Positions 1 through 8,630 of a stretch of 64,000 nucleotides of DNA are shown here, piece after piece. The position numbers and the translations under genes are program-made. Positions within the stretch are counted from its first letter, which is position 1. Every line of letters begins with the position of its first letter. The stretch spans positions 1-64,000 of the forward strand of contig CAKRGM010000008.1 in the NCBI GenBank assembly GCA_934330725.1. Reading direction: 5' to 3'. Source of the stretch: an uncultured Lachnospiraceae bacterium (GTDB lineage Bacteria > Bacillota > Clostridia > Lachnospirales > Lachnospiraceae). The notes below the pieces were generated by a model, which was not told where the DNA came from, made no database searches, and saw only the letters and a program-made list of their open reading frames with translations.

Positions 1-10
1 TTTTATCATT

Positions 11-33
11 GAATTCGTGCCTGGCACGAATTC
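11..33. repeat. Perfect 23-bp palindrome with single central base
   Basis: Two 11-base arms (GAATTCGTGCC and its complement) flank one central T, so the site can form a perfect inverted repeat. On the plus strand it is followed by a weak T-rich stretch, so it might end transcription coming from the left. It carries EcoRI sites at both ends but is not the usual library adaptor. Confidence 0.5.
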
Positions 34-193
34 TACTTTGTTTTCAATCAAGATTGCGAACGAGCTAAGCGAGTTTCACAATTACCTAACAGACTAACTT
101 AATGAACAAATATATGACACGACATAAAACGAGAAAATGCCGCATTTATGCTATTAGACAAATCTGTCTAGTGATATTTACACTGCGTTAAAG

Positions 194-635
194 TTATAAA
201 ATATCAATTTTAACAAATCCATTATTTTCAAACAATGAAACAATTTCATCAGGCGAATAAAACTTAACGTCCCCAGCCTTAGAAAACTTTACAAAGGAAT
301 TACATATTACTCTTAAAATTGCAGGCAAATACACTTCTGCAATATATAATACATCGTCTTTTTTCATTACTCTTTCTGATTCTGCTGCAAACTTTTGAAT
401 ATTGGAAAAATGATGAAATGCAACACAAACAGTCATTATATCTATCTCCCCGTAAGCATATGTAACAAGCGCCCATTGCCACAAGCAACATCAACTACAG
501 TATCAGTATCATTAACGCAAACCGATTCACACATCATTCTCTTAAACTTGACCGTAAACTTCCCATCAAAAGTCGAATCATAATTTTCAGCTTTTTATCA
601 TAGCGATTTTTTTAACGTTTTTCATATATATCCAT
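194..635 (-). pseudogene. Decayed SAM-dependent methyltransferase (class I, type 11-like)
   Basis: Read on the minus strand from an ATG at 635 behind an AGAGGTG ribosome site, the frame begins MDIYEKR and hits a TAA at once. It then needs a one-base shift in an A-run to reach a stretch holding the SAM-binding motif DVACGNGRLL. The frame breaks again right after this motif. The C-terminal half (CVAFHHFSNIQKFAAESERV, residues typical of the post-II region) continues in another frame to 194. The distance between motif I and the FDIMTV-like strand is far too short, which points to an internal deletion of the order of 130 bases. At least three independent lesions make function very unlikely. Family assignment is fairly sure; the substrate is unknown. 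Confidence 0.75.
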
Positions 636-687
636 ACACATAACACCTCTAAATTCAAAGTTTATGTTCCATATAAATTTATTTATT

Positions 688-722
688 GCGATTTACCAAA
701 TCGCCAGACAACGATTTGTCTG
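688..722. other. Tandem small hairpins downstream of CatA-like gene
   Basis: Two adjacent inverted repeats are visible: GCGATTT/AAATCGC (688-704, three-base loop) and CAGACA/TGTCTG (705-722). They lie between the CatA-like stop and the start of the methyltransferase remnant. They may act as an RNA end for the minus-strand transcript, although there is no clear T-tract. Confidence 0.35.
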
Positions 723-744
723 ACTCATTAAGCAGGTATTTACT

Positions 745-1374
745 TTAAAACTTAGATAAATATTTACCTAATCTATTTACAAACTCTCCAATGTGTATCC
801 CATCTACAAACGAATGATGAGCTTGTACCGATACAGGCATCACTAATCTTCCGTCTTTTTCATAATACTTTCCCCAGTCAAATAAAGGTGTAGCATTATC
901 TTTCTTTCCGGAATTTGTATGGGAACTATGTGTATAGGTTACCCAAGGCATAGGCGAGCATTGGAAAACATCATTGCCAAGCGGGCCAGTAAAATATGCT
1001 TCCTGCTCATCAGCAATCTTCTTTGCTTTGATACAGTATTCTTTTATTTCATTCATCATAGGAACATTAACAACCTTAAACAAATTAGTGTCTCTATTCA
1101 GATATGTAAATGCTGTATCGATATTTTCAAACAAAACAACTTTTCCATCCACAAAGCGATATCTAAATGCCTCTATTTGATTTGCACATTTACATACTGC
1201 ATATACCATTGCCAAGGTAAATGACAGGTTGTTTTCTTTGGTATACTTTTTTAAGCCTGTCACATCTACTTCAAAAGTAACACAGAATGCTGGTTCTACA
1301 CTATTTCTAAATACAGCACAATGCATTGCTCTATCCCATTTGCTTTCATCTATTTCTATAAATTGATTATTCAA
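745..1374 (-). CDS. CatA-like chloramphenicol/xenobiotic O-acetyltransferase
   Basis: Probable trimeric acetyl-CoA-dependent acetyltransferase of the classical chloramphenicol acetyltransferase family, cytosolic. The C-terminal catalytic motif HHSFVDG (about residue 186 of 209) is intact and holds the general-base histidine. The N-terminal IDxxxWDR stretch also fits the family, and length is close to the usual 210-220. I place the start at a TTG (1374) because AAAGGAG sits eight bases upstream and the family N-terminus begins there; an ATG at 1425 would add 17 atypical residues. It lies 75 bases after rlmD on the same strand and may be co-transcribed. Whether it acts on chloramphenicol cannot be told, since many clostridial members are uncharacterised. 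Confidence 0.8.
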   Translation of the reverse strand: MNNQFIEIDESKWDRAMHCAVFRNSVEPAFCVTFEVDVTGLKKYTKENNLSFTLAMVYAVCKCANQIEAFRYRFVDGKVVLFENIDTAFTYLNRDTNLFKVVNVPMMNEIKEYCIKAKKIADEQEAYFTGPLGNDVFQCSPMPWVTYTHSSHTNSGKKDNATPLFDWGKYYEKDGRLVMPVSVQAHHSFVDGIHIGEFVNRLGKYLSKF

Positions 1375-1449
1375 AATCAGCACTCCTTTCGCAGGAAAAA
1401 TAAAATTCTGTCCAAGATCAATCATTACATTAATATAATCATCAGATTT

Positions 1450-2829
1450 CTATTTTAGTTTGGACAGGAGGACCACCGTCTCCACATGCACCGTTCCCGG
1501 AAACATGTCTACACAACACGCCTTTTTTACCTCATATCCTCTTGCCTGCAGACATTCAAGATCTCTGGCAAGCGAAGTTGGCTTACATGATATATACACC
1601 ATATGGTCAACACCATAATCAATGATTTTATCAAGCGCTTTTGGATGAATTCCATCACGTGGCGGATCAAGGATTATCAGGTCCGGCTTCTCGCTTATAT
1701 TATCAAGTGCTTTAAGAACATCATCTGCAATAAATGTGCAGTTATCAAGGCCATTGAGTTTTGCATTTTCCCTTGCAGCCTCAACTGCTTCAGCAATAAT
1801 TTCAACACCTATTACCTTCTTTGCAACGGGAGCGATAATCTGCGCTATAGTACCTGTGCCACTATACAAATCAAATACAACCTTATCTTTTGTTGTTCCA
1901 ACATATTCCCTTGCCTTGGAATAAAGTACTTCTGCCCCTAATGAATTGGTCTGAAAGAATGAAAAAGGTGTAATCTTAAATGTAAGTCCAAGAAGCTCTT
2001 CTTCTATATAATCGCGCCCAAAAATAACAGTTGTTCCTTCATTTTTTACAATATCAGCCAGGCTGTCGTTTATCGTGTGAAGAAAACCTGCAATTGTTCC
2101 ATCAAGTTCAAGTGTTTTAAGCCTATCTGCCAGCTCTGTCATATCAAACTGCATCTGTGTCGACGTAATAATATCTATTAATATCTGTCTCGTCTTTACT
2201 GCTTTTCTGACAAGCAAATGACGCAGATAGCCCTCATGACGGATTTTATGATAATATGGTACATTTTTATCTTTAAAATATTTAAGAACACATGATAAAA
2301 TCTTCGAATAATCACTATCAACAATCTTACATCCATCAACTGTAACTATATCATGCATACTGTTTCTTTTATGCAGTCCAAGCGCAAGGTCTCCATCCTT
2401 GACTTCATCACCAAATGAAAATTCCATTTTATTTCTATACTCAGATGAAACAGGACTCGGAATAATTCCCTCAAAAACAAATTCTTTATCAATTGCATCT
2501 GTTAAAATTTTTTTGACTTGTCCACATTTTATTTCCAACTGCTTATTGTAATCCACAGACTGATAAACACATCCACCACATTTTCCAAAATAATCACATC
2601 TGTCATTTGTTTCAATAGGTGAATCCTCAAGCACTTTCATAAGCCGTCCCTCACACTTACTACCACGCTTTTTATTAACGACAAACTCTACTTTCTGACC
2701 TGGAATTGAGTTCTTAACAATTACCCTGTTGCCATTATCGTCAGGATTATCCGATTCAACAATAACATATGCTTTATTTGGAAAATCCACTTCTTTTACG
2801 TATCCTGTATATGTACTACCTTTTTTCAT
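1450..2829 (-). CDS. rlmD: 23S rRNA (uracil-C5)-methyltransferase, RlmD/RumA family
   Basis: SAM-dependent methyltransferase of the TrmA/RumA family that makes 5-methyluridine in 23S rRNA. The order is an N-terminal TRAM RNA-binding domain (about residues 1-62), a four-cysteine iron-sulfur cluster (C78, C84, C87, C167), a central RNA-binding region, and a Rossmann domain with the SAM loop FDLYSGTGT. The motif LILDPPRDG and the nucleophile cysteine C415 in YISCKPTSLA follow, then the FPGTVHVETV base motif near the end. The 459-residue length is normal. Gram-positive members may modify two uridines (RlmCD), so the exact target site is uncertain. It is single, or heads a short unit with the CatA-like gene. 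Confidence 0.92.
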   Translation of the reverse strand: MKKGSTYTGYVKEVDFPNKAYVIVESDNPDDNGNRVIVKNSIPGQKVEFVVNKKRGSKCEGRLMKVLEDSPIETNDRCDYFGKCGGCVYQSVDYNKQLEIKCGQVKKILTDAIDKEFVFEGIIPSPVSSEYRNKMEFSFGDEVKDGDLALGLHKRNSMHDIVTVDGCKIVDSDYSKILSCVLKYFKDKNVPYYHKIRHEGYLRHLLVRKAVKTRQILIDIITSTQMQFDMTELADRLKTLELDGTIAGFLHTINDSLADIVKNEGTTVIFGRDYIEEELLGLTFKITPFSFFQTNSLGAEVLYSKAREYVGTTKDKVVFDLYSGTGTIAQIIAPVAKKVIGVEIIAEAVEAARENAKLNGLDNCTFIADDVLKALDNISEKPDLIILDPPRDGIHPKALDKIIDYGVDHMVYISCKPTSLARDLECLQARGYEVKKACCVDMFPGTVHVETVVLLSKLK

Positions 2830-2862
2830 TAACTTCCATTCCTTATTTTTATATTATGTATT

Positions 2863-2920
2863 AGGCATTTGCAAAACCTGCCTTTTTAAGTAACGTTGTG
2901 CAAATTTAAGATTTAAGCAC
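2863..2920 (+). repeat. Dispersed intergenic repeat, copy 1 (single arm)
   Basis: Contains the core ATTTGCAAAACCTG (2867-2880), followed by a T-rich stretch and a CAAATTTAAGATTTA segment. It resembles copies at 20577-20636, 42511-42580 and both arms at 51071-51285. It lies between the rlmD start and a terminator hairpin. Confidence 0.4.
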
Positions 2921-2949
2921 TTCTATCACATATAATCACTTTACCTAAA

Positions 2950-2984
2950 ATACCACCAGTCGAAACAATCACGACTGGTGGTAT
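2950..2984 (-). terminator. Rho-independent-type terminator after the acidic-tail protein gene
   Basis: A perfect 13-bp stem (2950-2962 with 2972-2984, including ACCACCAGTCG) has a 9-base loop. On the minus strand it is followed by a short TTTT stretch. It lies downstream of the small membrane protein gene that ends at 3072. Confidence 0.65.
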
Positions 2985-3071
2985 TCTTATTATTAATTAA
3001 CGGCATTAATTCAATTAATCTGTTAAATCCTGTCCGCATAATATTGAAAACAACTATTATCGATAATCATA

Positions 3072-3353
3072 TTACTTGTCTTCTGATTCATCCTCATCTT
3101 CAAAATCATCTTCATCAAAGTCATCATCGAAATCATCGTCTTCAAAATCATCATCATAGTCATCAAGATAATCTGGTGTAAAATATCTGTAAACTGCATA
3201 AGCGATAGCTGCTACCGCTGCCACTGCACCGATTATAGCAAGAACGATGACTAAAACATTATTCTTCTTCGCCTTATCTTCCTTGTCCTTCTTGCCTAAT
3301 AACTCATTAATCTTAGTTGTGGCAAGAATTGTTTCAAACTTATCTTTGTTCAT
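3072..3353 (-). CDS. Small single-pass membrane protein with aspartate/glutamate-rich tail
   Basis: Function unknown. The 93-residue protein has a lysine-rich N-terminal segment with the phrase ILATTKINELLGKK, one strong transmembrane helix (about residues 31-55: VLVIVLAIIGAVAAVAAIAY), then a C-terminal tail made almost wholly of D, E and F residues in DDDFED-like repeats. The start at 3353 is chosen because AAAGGGG lies seven bases upstream; an earlier ATG six bases before it is too close to that site. It follows pcrA by 63 bases on the same strand and is probably in the same transcript. The acidic tail would mimic nucleic acid or bind cations; this is only inference. Confidence 0.75.
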   Translation of the reverse strand: MNKDKFETILATTKINELLGKKDKEDKAKKNNVLVIVLAIIGAVAAVAAIAYAVYRYFTPDYLDDYDDDFEDDDFDDDFDEDDFEDEDESEDK

Positions 3354-3416
3354 AGTCATTCCCCTTTCAATCACGTTTTCGATATAAATTATTATATCAC
3401 AGTACATTAATTTTTA

Positions 3417-6080
3417 CTACTGTTTTTTTAACTTTGCGAACATGGACAGCATTTTCTTTACCCCATATCCATCAAAATCAACGGTTACCATATAATCTCT
3501 GTCTGTCTTTTCAATTGCCATTACTTTACCATTTCCAAACTTAACATGAGAAACTGCATCTCCCACTTTATATCCTAACCCTGATGGCATAATATTATCC
3601 ACAATATTTTTACCGGAATCTACAGCCTTACCATTACCTTCTTTTTTTCTACCCAGATCAAAGATATCCATTGGGAATTTTTTACCAAATCCCACTTTAT
3701 CGTTTGTCTGTGCCTGTGATACATTCTTTACAACTGCTTTATTCGCACTTGCGTAAGCACTTCCATAATTCGTACCGGAACTGGTGCTGTAATTTGTTGA
3801 TTTTCCTGTTAAATTACTGTATGTACTGCCATAATTAGTAACCCTGCCGGCTGACGGCCTTATTCCACTGTCTGATGAATTGGCATTTCCTATTTTTATA
3901 CGCCTTTTTCCTCCAGAGTAATCTGTTACATTACCACTCCCATATCTTCCAAGTGCAGCCTTTGCATTAGCTCTGAAATCAAATTTGCCGGATGATGCAC
4001 TGTTACTATCACCACCGAAAGATATCTTGCTGCGGCTTGAATAACTGTGGTTTTGTATATTCAGGTACTCTTGTGGTATCTCTTTTACAAATCTTGATAC
4101 CTTATTCATCTGAACATCTCCACGGATCATCCTGGTCTTTGCACAGCTTATATTGAGTTCCTTCATTGCCCTCGTTATTCCAACATAGCAAAGTCTCCGC
4201 TCCTCTTCAACATCTGAAGGATCTTCAGACATAATAGTCATATAACTTGGAAACAGTCCATCCTCCAGCCCTGTAAGATAAACAATCGGAAACTCAAGTC
4301 CCTTTGCACTGTGAAGTGTCATAAGCATTACCTGGTTACCTGACTGGTCAAGATTATCAATATCTGCAATAAGTGAAACCTCCTCGAGGAATCCGCTAAG
4401 TGTAGGCTTATTGTGAAGTATCATATCCTGCTCATACTGTTCATTATTATCCTGTCCAATATTATCATACTTATCCGTAATCTGGTCAGGCACAACACCA
4501 TCGTTAATAAGATTATCCTCATATCCATCTTCATAGCTTACTATTTTGTTAATAAGTTCATCTATATTATCTTTACGTGCGGCAACCTCTTCCTTTGTCT
4601 CATTCTCTTCAAGTGCTTCTATATAACGGGTATCACTTATTACCATCTCTGTAAGTTTCCTTATGGACATAAACTGGCTTTTTGCCTTAAATCCCTGTAT
4701 CAGTGTAACAAATGGCTCAAGTTTCTTATATGAGCGTCCAATGTCAGGAATCTGATCTGCATTGCATAATGCATCCCAGAAACTCATATCATTATAATCT
4801 GCAAACTTCTGGATCCGTTCTATCGTTGTTGCTCCAATTCCACGTTTTGGTACATTTATAATTCTCTTTACTGCCTGTCCGTCAAGTCCGTTATCAATAG
4901 TTTTTAAATATGCAAGAATATCTTTTATTTCTTTACGTTGATAAAAATTAACACCACCATATATTCTATATGGAATATTCCGAAGCAGGAGTTTTTCTTC
5001 AAGCAGACGTGACTGTGCATTAGTTCTGTATAAAATAGCCATCTCATTATATCCCCAGCCATCTCTTACATGCCCGCTTATACTTTCAGCAACCCCTTCA
5101 GCTTCCTTATATCCATCCTCATAAACATAGAAATTAATCTTGTCGCCTTCACCATTAGCTGTCCAAAGCGTCTTATCCTTACGCCCTCTGTTATTCTTTA
5201 TTACTTCATTAGCAGCATTAAGAATGTTCTGTGTAGATCTGTAATTCTGTTCAAGCTTAATAACCTTTGCTCCTGGAAATGCCTTCTCAAAATTAAGTAT
5301 ATTCCAGATATTGGCACCTCTGAATTTATATATGGACTGGTCATCATCACCAACAACACACAGATTGCCGTAACGTGATGCTAACAGCTTAACAAGATTA
5401 AACTGCACTGTATTAGTATCCTGATATTCATCTACCATTATATATCTGAAACGTTCCTGATACGCAAGAAGCACTTCTTCATCTTTCATAAAAAGCTCAA
5501 CTGTCTTAAATATAAGGTCATCAAAATCCAGTGCATTATTTATCTTAAGTATCTTCTGATATTCTTTATAAGCGTTGGCAATACGCTTTTCATTATAATC
5601 TTCTCCTGCACTTGCAAGCATTTCATCAGGAGAAACCATTTCATCCTTCGCAGATGAAATTGCATTCATAATAGTTCTTTCTTTCAACATCTTTGTATCT
5701 ATATTAAGCTTCTTACAGACTTCTTTAATCACACTCTTCTGATCATCCGTATCGTATATTGTAAAATTATTGTCAAATCCGAGTCTGTCTATAAATCTTC
5801 TTAAAATACGTACACACATGGAATGAAATGTACTCACCCATACCTCATTACCACGCGGATTAATCTTTTCAACTCTTTCTTTCATCTCAGAAGCTGCTTT
5901 ATTCGTAAATGTAATAGCAAGAATATTAAACGGATTAACTTCACACTCATCAATCAGATATGCAATCCTGTGGGTAAGTACACGGGTCTTGCCTGATCCC
6001 GCACCGGCAATAACAAGAACCGGACCATCTGTTCTCTTTACTGCTCTTTTCTGCATATCATTCAAACCGTCTAATTTCAT
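3417..6080 (-). CDS. pcrA: ATP-dependent 3'-5' DNA helicase PcrA/UvrD
   Basis: Superfamily 1A helicase that unwinds DNA in repair and removes proteins and RNA polymerase from DNA. Visible motifs include Walker A AGAGSGKT (about residues 25-32), VDEYQDTN (motif II), DDDQSIYKFRGA (III), LEQNYRST (IV) and TLHSAKGLEFPIVYLTGLEDG (V). The domain order matches PcrA. A low-complexity Ser/Gly/Asn/Tyr linker of about 130 residues is followed by a terminal Tudor-like fold (VSHVKFGNGKVMAIE), the RNA polymerase-binding module of the family. At 887 residues it is longer than the usual 720-750 because of this linker. The ATG at 6080 is preferred over upstream TTG and GTG codons. A LexA-type box overlaps its promoter. 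Confidence 0.95.
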   Translation of the reverse strand: MKLDGLNDMQKRAVKRTDGPVLVIAGAGSGKTRVLTHRIAYLIDECEVNPFNILAITFTNKAASEMKERVEKINPRGNEVWVSTFHSMCVRILRRFIDRLGFDNNFTIYDTDDQKSVIKEVCKKLNIDTKMLKERTIMNAISSAKDEMVSPDEMLASAGEDYNEKRIANAYKEYQKILKINNALDFDDLIFKTVELFMKDEEVLLAYQERFRYIMVDEYQDTNTVQFNLVKLLASRYGNLCVVGDDDQSIYKFRGANIWNILNFEKAFPGAKVIKLEQNYRSTQNILNAANEVIKNNRGRKDKTLWTANGEGDKINFYVYEDGYKEAEGVAESISGHVRDGWGYNEMAILYRTNAQSRLLEEKLLLRNIPYRIYGGVNFYQRKEIKDILAYLKTIDNGLDGQAVKRIINVPKRGIGATTIERIQKFADYNDMSFWDALCNADQIPDIGRSYKKLEPFVTLIQGFKAKSQFMSIRKLTEMVISDTRYIEALEENETKEEVAARKDNIDELINKIVSYEDGYEDNLINDGVVPDQITDKYDNIGQDNNEQYEQDMILHNKPTLSGFLEEVSLIADIDNLDQSGNQVMLMTLHSAKGLEFPIVYLTGLEDGLFPSYMTIMSEDPSDVEEERRLCYVGITRAMKELNISCAKTRMIRGDVQMNKVSRFVKEIPQEYLNIQNHSYSSRSKISFGGDSNSASSGKFDFRANAKAALGRYGSGNVTDYSGGKRRIKIGNANSSDSGIRPSAGRVTNYGSTYSNLTGKSTNYSTSSGTNYGSAYASANKAVVKNVSQAQTNDKVGFGKKFPMDIFDLGRKKEGNGKAVDSGKNIVDNIMPSGLGYKVGDAVSHVKFGNGKVMAIEKTDRDYMVTVDFDGYGVKKMLSMFAKLKKQ

Positions 6081-6147
6081 AACCACCAAGCCTTTCTGTT
6101 TCTTTATTAAACATCACTTTAACATCACCTTATTAAATAGTAGTTGC

Positions 6148-6176
6148 ATTATATCACGCGAACAAATGTTTGTAAA
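6148..6176 (-). promoter_or_regulatory. pcrA promoter overlapped by a LexA/SOS box
   Basis: On the minus strand TTTACA (6171-6176) and TATAAT (6148-6153) are separated by exactly 17 bases. The palindrome CGAACAAATGTTTG (6159-6172) fills the spacer and enters the -35. It matches the Gram-positive LexA (DinR) consensus CGAACRNRYGTTYG at every position. Confidence 0.75.
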
Positions 6177-6283
6177 TAGTATATTTTCCACACTAATACA
6201 ATAATGCTGCCATACTCACCAATTACCACGAGTAAAAGGATCTGTACAACAGCATTATAATTTGTTTCAGTTTATTGTTTATC

Positions 6284-7282
6284 TTATATAAGTTTATATC
6301 CGCAATTAGAACAGAACTTTGCTCCGTTTGTTGCAGTTCCACAATTAGGGCAGAATTTTGGTGCCACGCCATTGTTACCGGCAGCTGTCTGATTATTAAC
6401 AGTCTGATTTGCTGCGGCCTGCTGTGCTGCATTTGATGTCATATTATTCATACTGTTCATCATCTGCTGTCCAAACTGCATTCCCATCTGCATGCTCATC
6501 ATATCTGAAGCTATATTAGATGAATTTCCGCCTCTTCCAATTGAATCAGCCATTGCAACCTGTGCATACTTATTCATATCACCGATCATTGACTGTGAAG
6601 CAGCTTTATTCTGCATCCTCTGTACTTCTTCAGGATAAGAGAAACTTGAAATGTTAAAATCTGTTATTTCAAGTCCGATCTTTGAAATCTGCATATCAAG
6701 ATCTTCTTTAATTCCGGCTGAAATATCATAGGCATTTGCCTGCAGATTAAATAAATCTTTGCCCTCTTTTGATATCCATTTCATCAGAAGCTGATCAAGA
6801 ACAGTAACAACTCTTTCCCTGACATCATCAACTGTATAGCTCTGCTTTATTCCTGCCACTTTATCAATAAGTCCTATGTAATCACTTACTTTAAATGTAA
6901 ATGTTCCAAATGCCCTTATTGGCATTCCTCCAGGCAGCGATGGTGTTGGAATCGCAATAGGATTCTTTGTTCCCCATCTTACAAGAAATTCTTTTGTATT
7001 AATAAATAAAACTTCCGCTCTTATGCCACTGTTAAAACCAAATTTAATTCCTTTTAAAGTTGAAAGAAATGGAATAATATCAGATTCGATATCAAAACTT
7101 CCTTCATCCTTAAATATTCCTTCGATTTTACCGTTATACATAAAAATAGCATCCTGACCTGCTCTTATTATAAGCCTGCTGCCCTTTTTAATTTCACGGT
7201 TAGTCCATTTCCAGAAAATAATGTCATCGCGGTATTCTTCCCATTCAACGACATTTGCCAGCTGTTTACCAAATAAACCCAA
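6284..7282 (-). CDS. SPFH-domain protein with C-terminal zinc ribbon (YdjI-like)
   Basis: A band-7/SPFH protein of the YdjI type (often labelled virion core protein-like). Residues about 1-240 form the SPFH region, followed by a Met/Asn/Gln-rich linker (DMMSMQMGMQFGQQM and neighbours) and a terminal double CxxC zinc ribbon (FCPNCG...FCSNCG). It lies 16 bases after a pspA-like gene on the same strand. In Bacillus subtilis ydjI is in the pspA (ydjF)-ydjGHI operon and its products help place PspA at the membrane. Here ydjG and ydjH are absent between the two. A role in recruiting PspA to stressed membrane is therefore likely but not shown by the sequence. Confidence 0.85.
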   Translation of the reverse strand: MGLFGKQLANVVEWEEYRDDIIFWKWTNREIKKGSRLIIRAGQDAIFMYNGKIEGIFKDEGSFDIESDIIPFLSTLKGIKFGFNSGIRAEVLFINTKEFLVRWGTKNPIAIPTPSLPGGMPIRAFGTFTFKVSDYIGLIDKVAGIKQSYTVDDVRERVVTVLDQLLMKWISKEGKDLFNLQANAYDISAGIKEDLDMQISKIGLEITDFNISSFSYPEEVQRMQNKAASQSMIGDMNKYAQVAMADSIGRGGNSSNIASDMMSMQMGMQFGQQMMNSMNNMTSNAAQQAAANQTVNNQTAAGNNGVAPKFCPNCGTATNGAKFCSNCGYKLI

Positions 7283-7298
7283 TGTATTTCCTCCGTTT

Positions 7299-7982
7299 TT
7301 ATAATCCCATTTTAGCCTTTAATGCTGCAAGTTCATCATCTACTGCACTATTTTCCGGTTCTGAATCATATTTTGCTGCAAGATCGTCAACATTACTATC
7401 CTGCTGTGACTGGTTAAGTTCAGCCATTGCATTAGCCTCATCAAGCATCTTATCAGCCTTTGCTTCCATTCTGTTAAATGCTTCCATACTGTTGTTAGCA
7501 CCTAAAACACTTGAACCAACTTTATTGATTCTTTCCTGTGCCTTTGCAACCTTAACCTTAGCCTTAATAGCATCACGTCTTGAATTAAGTGATGCGATAT
7601 CTTTAACAAGCTTATCATGCATCTGACGCATCTTAGCTGCATTATCTGCTGCAATAGTATATGTCTGCTCAAGTGATGCCTTAGATGTTGTAAGCTGCTG
7701 CTTCTTCTCAAGGAATGTACGTGCATCGGCCTCATTGCCAGCCTTAAGTGCTTTTTCAGCATATGCCTGCATCTTGTCAATCTGTGCGTTGCAGTCATCT
7801 AATTCCCTTTTTGCTCTTGTTTCATCAGCCATAACAGAAGCTGTCTCTGCCTTGACTTTTCCTAAATCACTTTCAAGATTTCTTAAATACTGATCAATCA
7901 TCTTTTCAGGATCTTCACACTTATCTAAAAGCGCGTTGATATTTGATGCCATAATGTCTTTAAATCTTGTTAAAATTCCCAT
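7299..7982 (-). CDS. pspA: PspA/IM30-family membrane-stress protein
   Basis: ESCRT-III-related coiled-coil protein that coats and protects the cytoplasmic membrane. The N-terminus GILTRFKDIMASNINALLDKC is the amphipathic helix alpha-0 plus alpha-1 seen in PspA, LiaH and Vipp1. The next segment, EDPEKMIDQYLRNLESDLGK, is the most conserved family block. The rest is long charged helix; the length of 227 fits. Members in Bacillus include PspA (YdjF) and LiaH; the paired SPFH gene favours the YdjF type. It is the first gene of a two-gene unit and divergent from yerC. Confidence 0.93.
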   Translation of the reverse strand: MGILTRFKDIMASNINALLDKCEDPEKMIDQYLRNLESDLGKVKAETASVMADETRAKRELDDCNAQIDKMQAYAEKALKAGNEADARTFLEKKQQLTTSKASLEQTYTIAADNAAKMRQMHDKLVKDIASLNSRRDAIKAKVKVAKAQERINKVGSSVLGANNSMEAFNRMEAKADKMLDEANAMAELNQSQQDSNVDDLAAKYDSEPENSAVDDELAALKAKMGL

Positions 7983-8181
7983 AGTTTTCCTCCATTATCC
8001 TCTTAGGATTTCTCTTTTTTTTATAGTTCACTGGTAATTATATATTATTTAATGCAAATTGTCACTAACCTAAAATAAAATCTATTTATTATTTACAAAA
8101 TGTTAAATCATTTTAAAATCTGTCTTTACTATACAACTTTACTGTGTTAAACTTTTAAAGTGTAAAAATTCATGGAAAGGT

Positions 8182-8508
8182 ATGGCTGAAATTATGAATA
8201 ATAAGCTTAAAACACCAGCTGTTGAGCAGCTGTTTGATGCGATTCTGTCTCTTAAGAACAGGGAAGAGTGCTTTGATTTTTTTGAAGATATTTGTACAAT
8301 AAACGAACTTTTATCTCTGTCCCAGCGCTTTGAAGTTGCAAAAATGCTGCGTGAACATAAAACATATCTTGATATTGCTGAAAAAACAGGGGCATCTACA
8401 GCAACAATAAGCCGTGTAAACCGCTCACTAAACTATGGTAATGACGGTTATGATAAAGTATTTGAAAGACTTCATCTGTTCGACAATACGGATGAAAAAG
8501 ATAACTAA
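8182..8508 (+). CDS. yerC: YerC/YecD-type TrpR-like DNA-binding protein
   Basis: Small helix-turn-helix protein of the TrpR superfamily. The phrase INELLSLSQRFEVAKMLREHKTYLDIAEKTGASTATISRVNRSLNYGNDGY is split here as INELLSLSQRFEVAKML and GASTATISRVNRSLNYG, which match the YerC helices and recognition turn. The length of 108 fits. The first ATG (8182) has AAAGG only one base upstream, so an internal ATG at 8194 is also possible. In Bacillus subtilis yerC neighbours pcrB-pcrA-ligA; here it lies near pcrA on the opposite strand. The regulated gene is unknown. It is divergent from pspA. Confidence 0.85.
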   Translation: MAEIMNNKLKTPAVEQLFDAILSLKNREECFDFFEDICTINELLSLSQRFEVAKMLREHKTYLDIAEKTGASTATISRVNRSLNYGNDGYDKVFERLHLFDNTDEKDN

Positions 8509-8630
8509 TACAGCATACAAAGACTAACCGGACCAATAACGCAGAATTGTTTTTTCATATACAGGGCAGGGTAATGAGACACAGCGGTGGATTAGTCGAT
8601 TTGCGACAACCGGGTTATGCAAATCCAAAA

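Noticed and set aside
11..33. Leftover cDNA library adaptor
   Set aside because: The bases next to GAATTC run the opposite way to the common GGCACGAG adaptor, so this is not that sequence.
3072..3181. Histidine-rich protein on the plus strand near 2978-3181
   Set aside because: It is the antisense image of the acidic tail codons of the minus-strand gene and has no ribosome site.
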